Program-made: the position numbers and the translations under genes
Notes under the pieces: model-generated
Told to the model about the DNA's origin: nothing
Database searches by the model: none
What the model saw: the letters and a program-made list of their open reading frames with translations, nothing else
DNA from: Luteolibacter rhizosphaerae
GTDB taxonomy: Bacteria > Verrucomicrobiota > Verrucomicrobiia > Verrucomicrobiales > Akkermansiaceae
Direction: 5' to 3'
Assembly: GCF_025950095.1 (NCBI RefSeq)
Contig: NZ_JAPDDR010000012.1
Location: 1-64,000 of the forward strand
DNA: 64,000 bases
Part shown: positions 61,971 through 64,000 of the stretch, one piece after another
How the letters are laid out: each line of letters begins with the position of its first letter
Numbering within the stretch: position 1 is the stretch's first letter

Positions 61971-64000
61971 GTGAAGCGACTTCTTTCCATTCTTTTCCTC
62001 GGTGCCCTGTTCGGCTCGGGAGCGATCTCCGCCGCACCGGTCGTGCAGGCGAATATCAGCAGCCGTTTCCTCATCACCGGCGAGCAGGCCACCTTCGAGG
62101 TGGTGGTGCCGGGTGAGGAATTCGACGGCAGCACCGTGCCGCCGATTCCGGAGGTGAAGGATCTGACCATCCGCCCGCTTGGCATCGGGCCGCGGCCTCG
62201 CTCCGGGCCGGGCCGCAGGATCGAGTATTTTTTCAACTACTCGGTGGTGGGCTACACCCCGGGGACTTTTACAATTCCCGCTCTGGAGTTGAGCTTCGGG
62301 GGCGAAACCCGCCAGACTGCTCCGATCGAGATCCGGATCATCGAGGAAACCGACCTCAAGTGGGCAAGCGCGGTCGTCGACGGCCGTGAGATCCGCTACT
62401 CCGCCGCTTTCCATGCCATCAAGGGCACTCCCTATGTCGGGGAAAAGCAACCGGTCGAGATCAAGCTCTACTTTCCCGCCGAGCAACCGGTGGAAGACTG
62501 GGGGATCCCGGACTTCGAGCGGGACGGTCTCTCGGCATGGCGCTTCCAGCCGCAGCAGCAAGTGCGGATGAGCCGCCGGGCCACGATCCTGCGCCGGAAT
62601 TTCCACGCCATCAGCTATCCGAGCACCATGTCCACCAACCGTGTGGGCGAATCGACGCTCGGACCCGCTTCCATCCGGGTGATCACCTTGATTCCCTCGC
62701 TCGAGCATTTCAGCCAAGCCTACAACCAGGCGGTAAACATCGAGGTTCCCGCCATCAAGCTGGACTCGAAGGCGCTTCCGCCCGGCGCGCCCGAGGGATT
62801 CGACAATGCCATCGGCCAGTTCGCTTTCGACATCACGACGCGTGAAACCGAGGTGCGCGAAGGCGACCCGGTGACGCTCAACATGATGGTGAGCGGCACC
62901 GGAAATCTCGATGCGCTGCAGCCGCCGAAGCCAATCGACCAAGACGGCTGGAAACTCTACGATGCCTCCGCGGCGGAGCGGGGCGAAGAGCGCCGGGAGA
63001 TGTGGGGCGAAGTGCATTTCCGCCAGTTCATGCGCCCGCTGCGGCTGCAGACCTCGATCCCGCCTTTCCGCTTCGTCTACTTCGATCCGGTAGCGGCGAA
63101 GTATGAGACGATCCTCTCGGACGCCATTCCCCTCAGCGTGCTCCCCTCCACGGCGGCAGCCCTGCCGGGCGCAGCGGTCCCCATGGCCCTGCCGATGCCC
63201 TTGGAGGAGATGACCGATATCCTGGGGATCATCAAAGGCCCGGCCAAGCTGCTGCCGAAGCAATTCCCGCTTCCGGGCTGGCTCTGGCAGATCATCCCCG
63301 CGCTGGTAGTGGCCGGTCTTCTCGCCCGCATCGTGGCGATCAAGATCTCACCCCGCCTCCACAAGGACCCGGACGTGGTGGCAAGGGAGAAGGAATGGCG
63401 CGAGGTCGAACACTCGCCCGAGACCGCCGGCGACTTTTACCGGAAGCTCGGTCATTTCATCGAGCGTTGGCTCGGCAATAGTGAAGATCCGGTCGTGGTG
63501 GAGACATTGGCAAAGCGGGACGAGATCTGCTTCCGTCAGGACGTGTCCCAGACCAAGGTCGATCGATCCGAACGCCAACGCCTGCTCCGCCAAGTCCGCA
63601 AGCTCGCCTTGCCGCTGGTGTTGTTCTTCTTCGCCCTGTCCTCACAGTCCGGTTTCTCGCAGGAAGGCCCCGAAAAACTCTTCGATGAGGGCCGCTTCGA
63701 GGAGGCCGGGAAGGCATGGCTTGATAGCGGCCCCTACGAGCAATTGCCCGCGGATACGCTGTTCAACATCGGTAACGCCGCCTACCGTCTCGGGTCCGCC
63801 GGTGAGGCCGCGCTCTATTACCGCCGCGCGCTCGAGCGCGACAGTGGCCACGCGGAAGCCCGCCAGAACCTCCGCTTCCTCGAGCGCAAGTTCGGCTCCA
63901 TCACGATCACGCGTCCGGACTACCAGCACCAGCTTGCAAGGGTCTCCGCATCCTTCTGGAAGGGCTTGGTATGGGCCTCGGTCTGGATGGTGGTGATTGG
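61971..64000 (+). CDS. batD: BatD-like protein with C-terminal TPR, partial (no stop in window)
   Basis: GTG at 61971, 15 bases after the batB-batC stop; frame open to the right edge (676 codons). Signal peptide (VKRLLSILFLGALFGSGAIS), then BatD/oxygen-tolerance beta-sandwich domains (residues 25-390, GEQATFEVVVPGEEFDGSTV, FTIPALELSFGG, a second pair from 290), a TM (GWLWQIIPALVVAGLL, about 435-450), a soluble helix, and a second TM (LALPLVLFFFALS) followed by TPR-like repeats (EKLFDEGRFEEAGKAW, ADTLFNIGNAAYRLG). A BatE-like TPR/SH3 part fused to BatD is likely; the end is outside the window. Confidence 0.85.
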   Translation, partial: MKRLLSILFLGALFGSGAISAAPVVQANISSRFLITGEQATFEVVVPGEEFDGSTVPPIPEVKDLTIRPLGIGPRPRSGPGRRIEYFFNYSVVGYTPGTFTIPALELSFGGETRQTAPIEIRIIEETDLKWASAVVDGREIRYSAAFHAIKGTPYVGEKQPVEIKLYFPAEQPVEDWGIPDFERDGLSAWRFQPQQQVRMSRRATILRRNFHAISYPSTMSTNRVGESTLGPASIRVITLIPSLEHFSQAYNQAVNIEVPAIKLDSKALPPGAPEGFDNAIGQFAFDITTRETEVREGDPVTLNMMVSGTGNLDALQPPKPIDQDGWKLYDASAAERGEERREMWGEVHFRQFMRPLRLQTSIPPFRFVYFDPVAAKYETILSDAIPLSVLPSTAAALPGAAVPMALPMPLEEMTDILGIIKGPAKLLPKQFPLPGWLWQIIPALVVAGLLARIVAIKISPRLHKDPDVVAREKEWREVEHSPETAGDFYRKLGHFIERWLGNSEDPVVVETLAKRDEICFRQDVSQTKVDRSERQRLLRQVRKLALPLVLFFFALSSQSGFSQEGPEKLFDEGRFEEAGKAWLDSGPYEQLPADTLFNIGNAAYRLGSAGEAALYYRRALERDSGHAEARQNLRFLERKFGSITITRPDYQHQLARVSASFWKGLVWASVWMVVI

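Overview
The window is a dense, high-GC bacterial chromosome segment, mostly housekeeping. I infer a member of Verrucomicrobiota, probably Verrucomicrobiaceae (Luteolibacter-like). The pointers are a tricorn-type protease, a giant secreted S8 protease ending in a D-rich segment followed by NFLEYAF, DUF5069 and DUF4381-like proteins, a full Bat (aerotolerance) operon, and degenerate purine-rich intergenic repeats. No rRNA gene is visible to settle this.

Layout. 1-4400 is an accessory scar: the first codons of an IS5-type transposase, a lower-GC unknown gene, and a decayed HK97-type prophage module (portal, ClpP-type prohead protease, head-tail adaptor) whose portal N-terminus is fused to a chromosomal membrane protein. 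4495-9229 (minus) holds a trypsin-like protein and the purD-pyrR-linker-pyrB nucleotide operon, with a small secreted ORF divergent from it. 9341-16204 is a 2287-residue subtilisin-type protein with about six long repeats. 16262-26873 holds two divergent oligopeptide ABC transport clusters: one complete and Yej-like with both ATPases, the other with only a binding protein and two permeases. 26916-31320 holds radC, a tricorn protease and a small membrane protein.

31400-40482 (minus) contains yebC, a two-subunit molybdenum hydroxylase (IorB/IorA type), a Tat-exported protein of unknown role, then tyrA-aroA-cmk-plsC in one tightly overlapped operon, and a lipoprotein. 40630-41880 is a small accessory island with an IF-1-like protein, a possible SUKH-type protein with a perfect palindrome over its start codon, and a compact promoter-hairpin unit that looks like an unannotated small RNA of about 90 nt. 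41881-53074 carries pyruvate carboxylase, a class C26 amidotransferase, an SDR/TetR divergent pair, an M48 protease, an aldo-keto reductase, a KamA-family radical SAM enzyme with a strong near-leaderless promoter, and a cupin. 53071-64000 carries a calcium-repeat metallophosphatase, a DUF5069 protein, an orphan SLBB protein and the moxR-DUF58-DUF4381-batA-batB/C-batD operon, which runs off the right edge.

The best candidates for something not described are the small RNA unit at 41650-41772, the MORN-like insertion in the OppC-type permease, the prophage/membrane-protein chimera, and the six-repeat subtilisin. All functions are from reading translations by eye; no database search was run.
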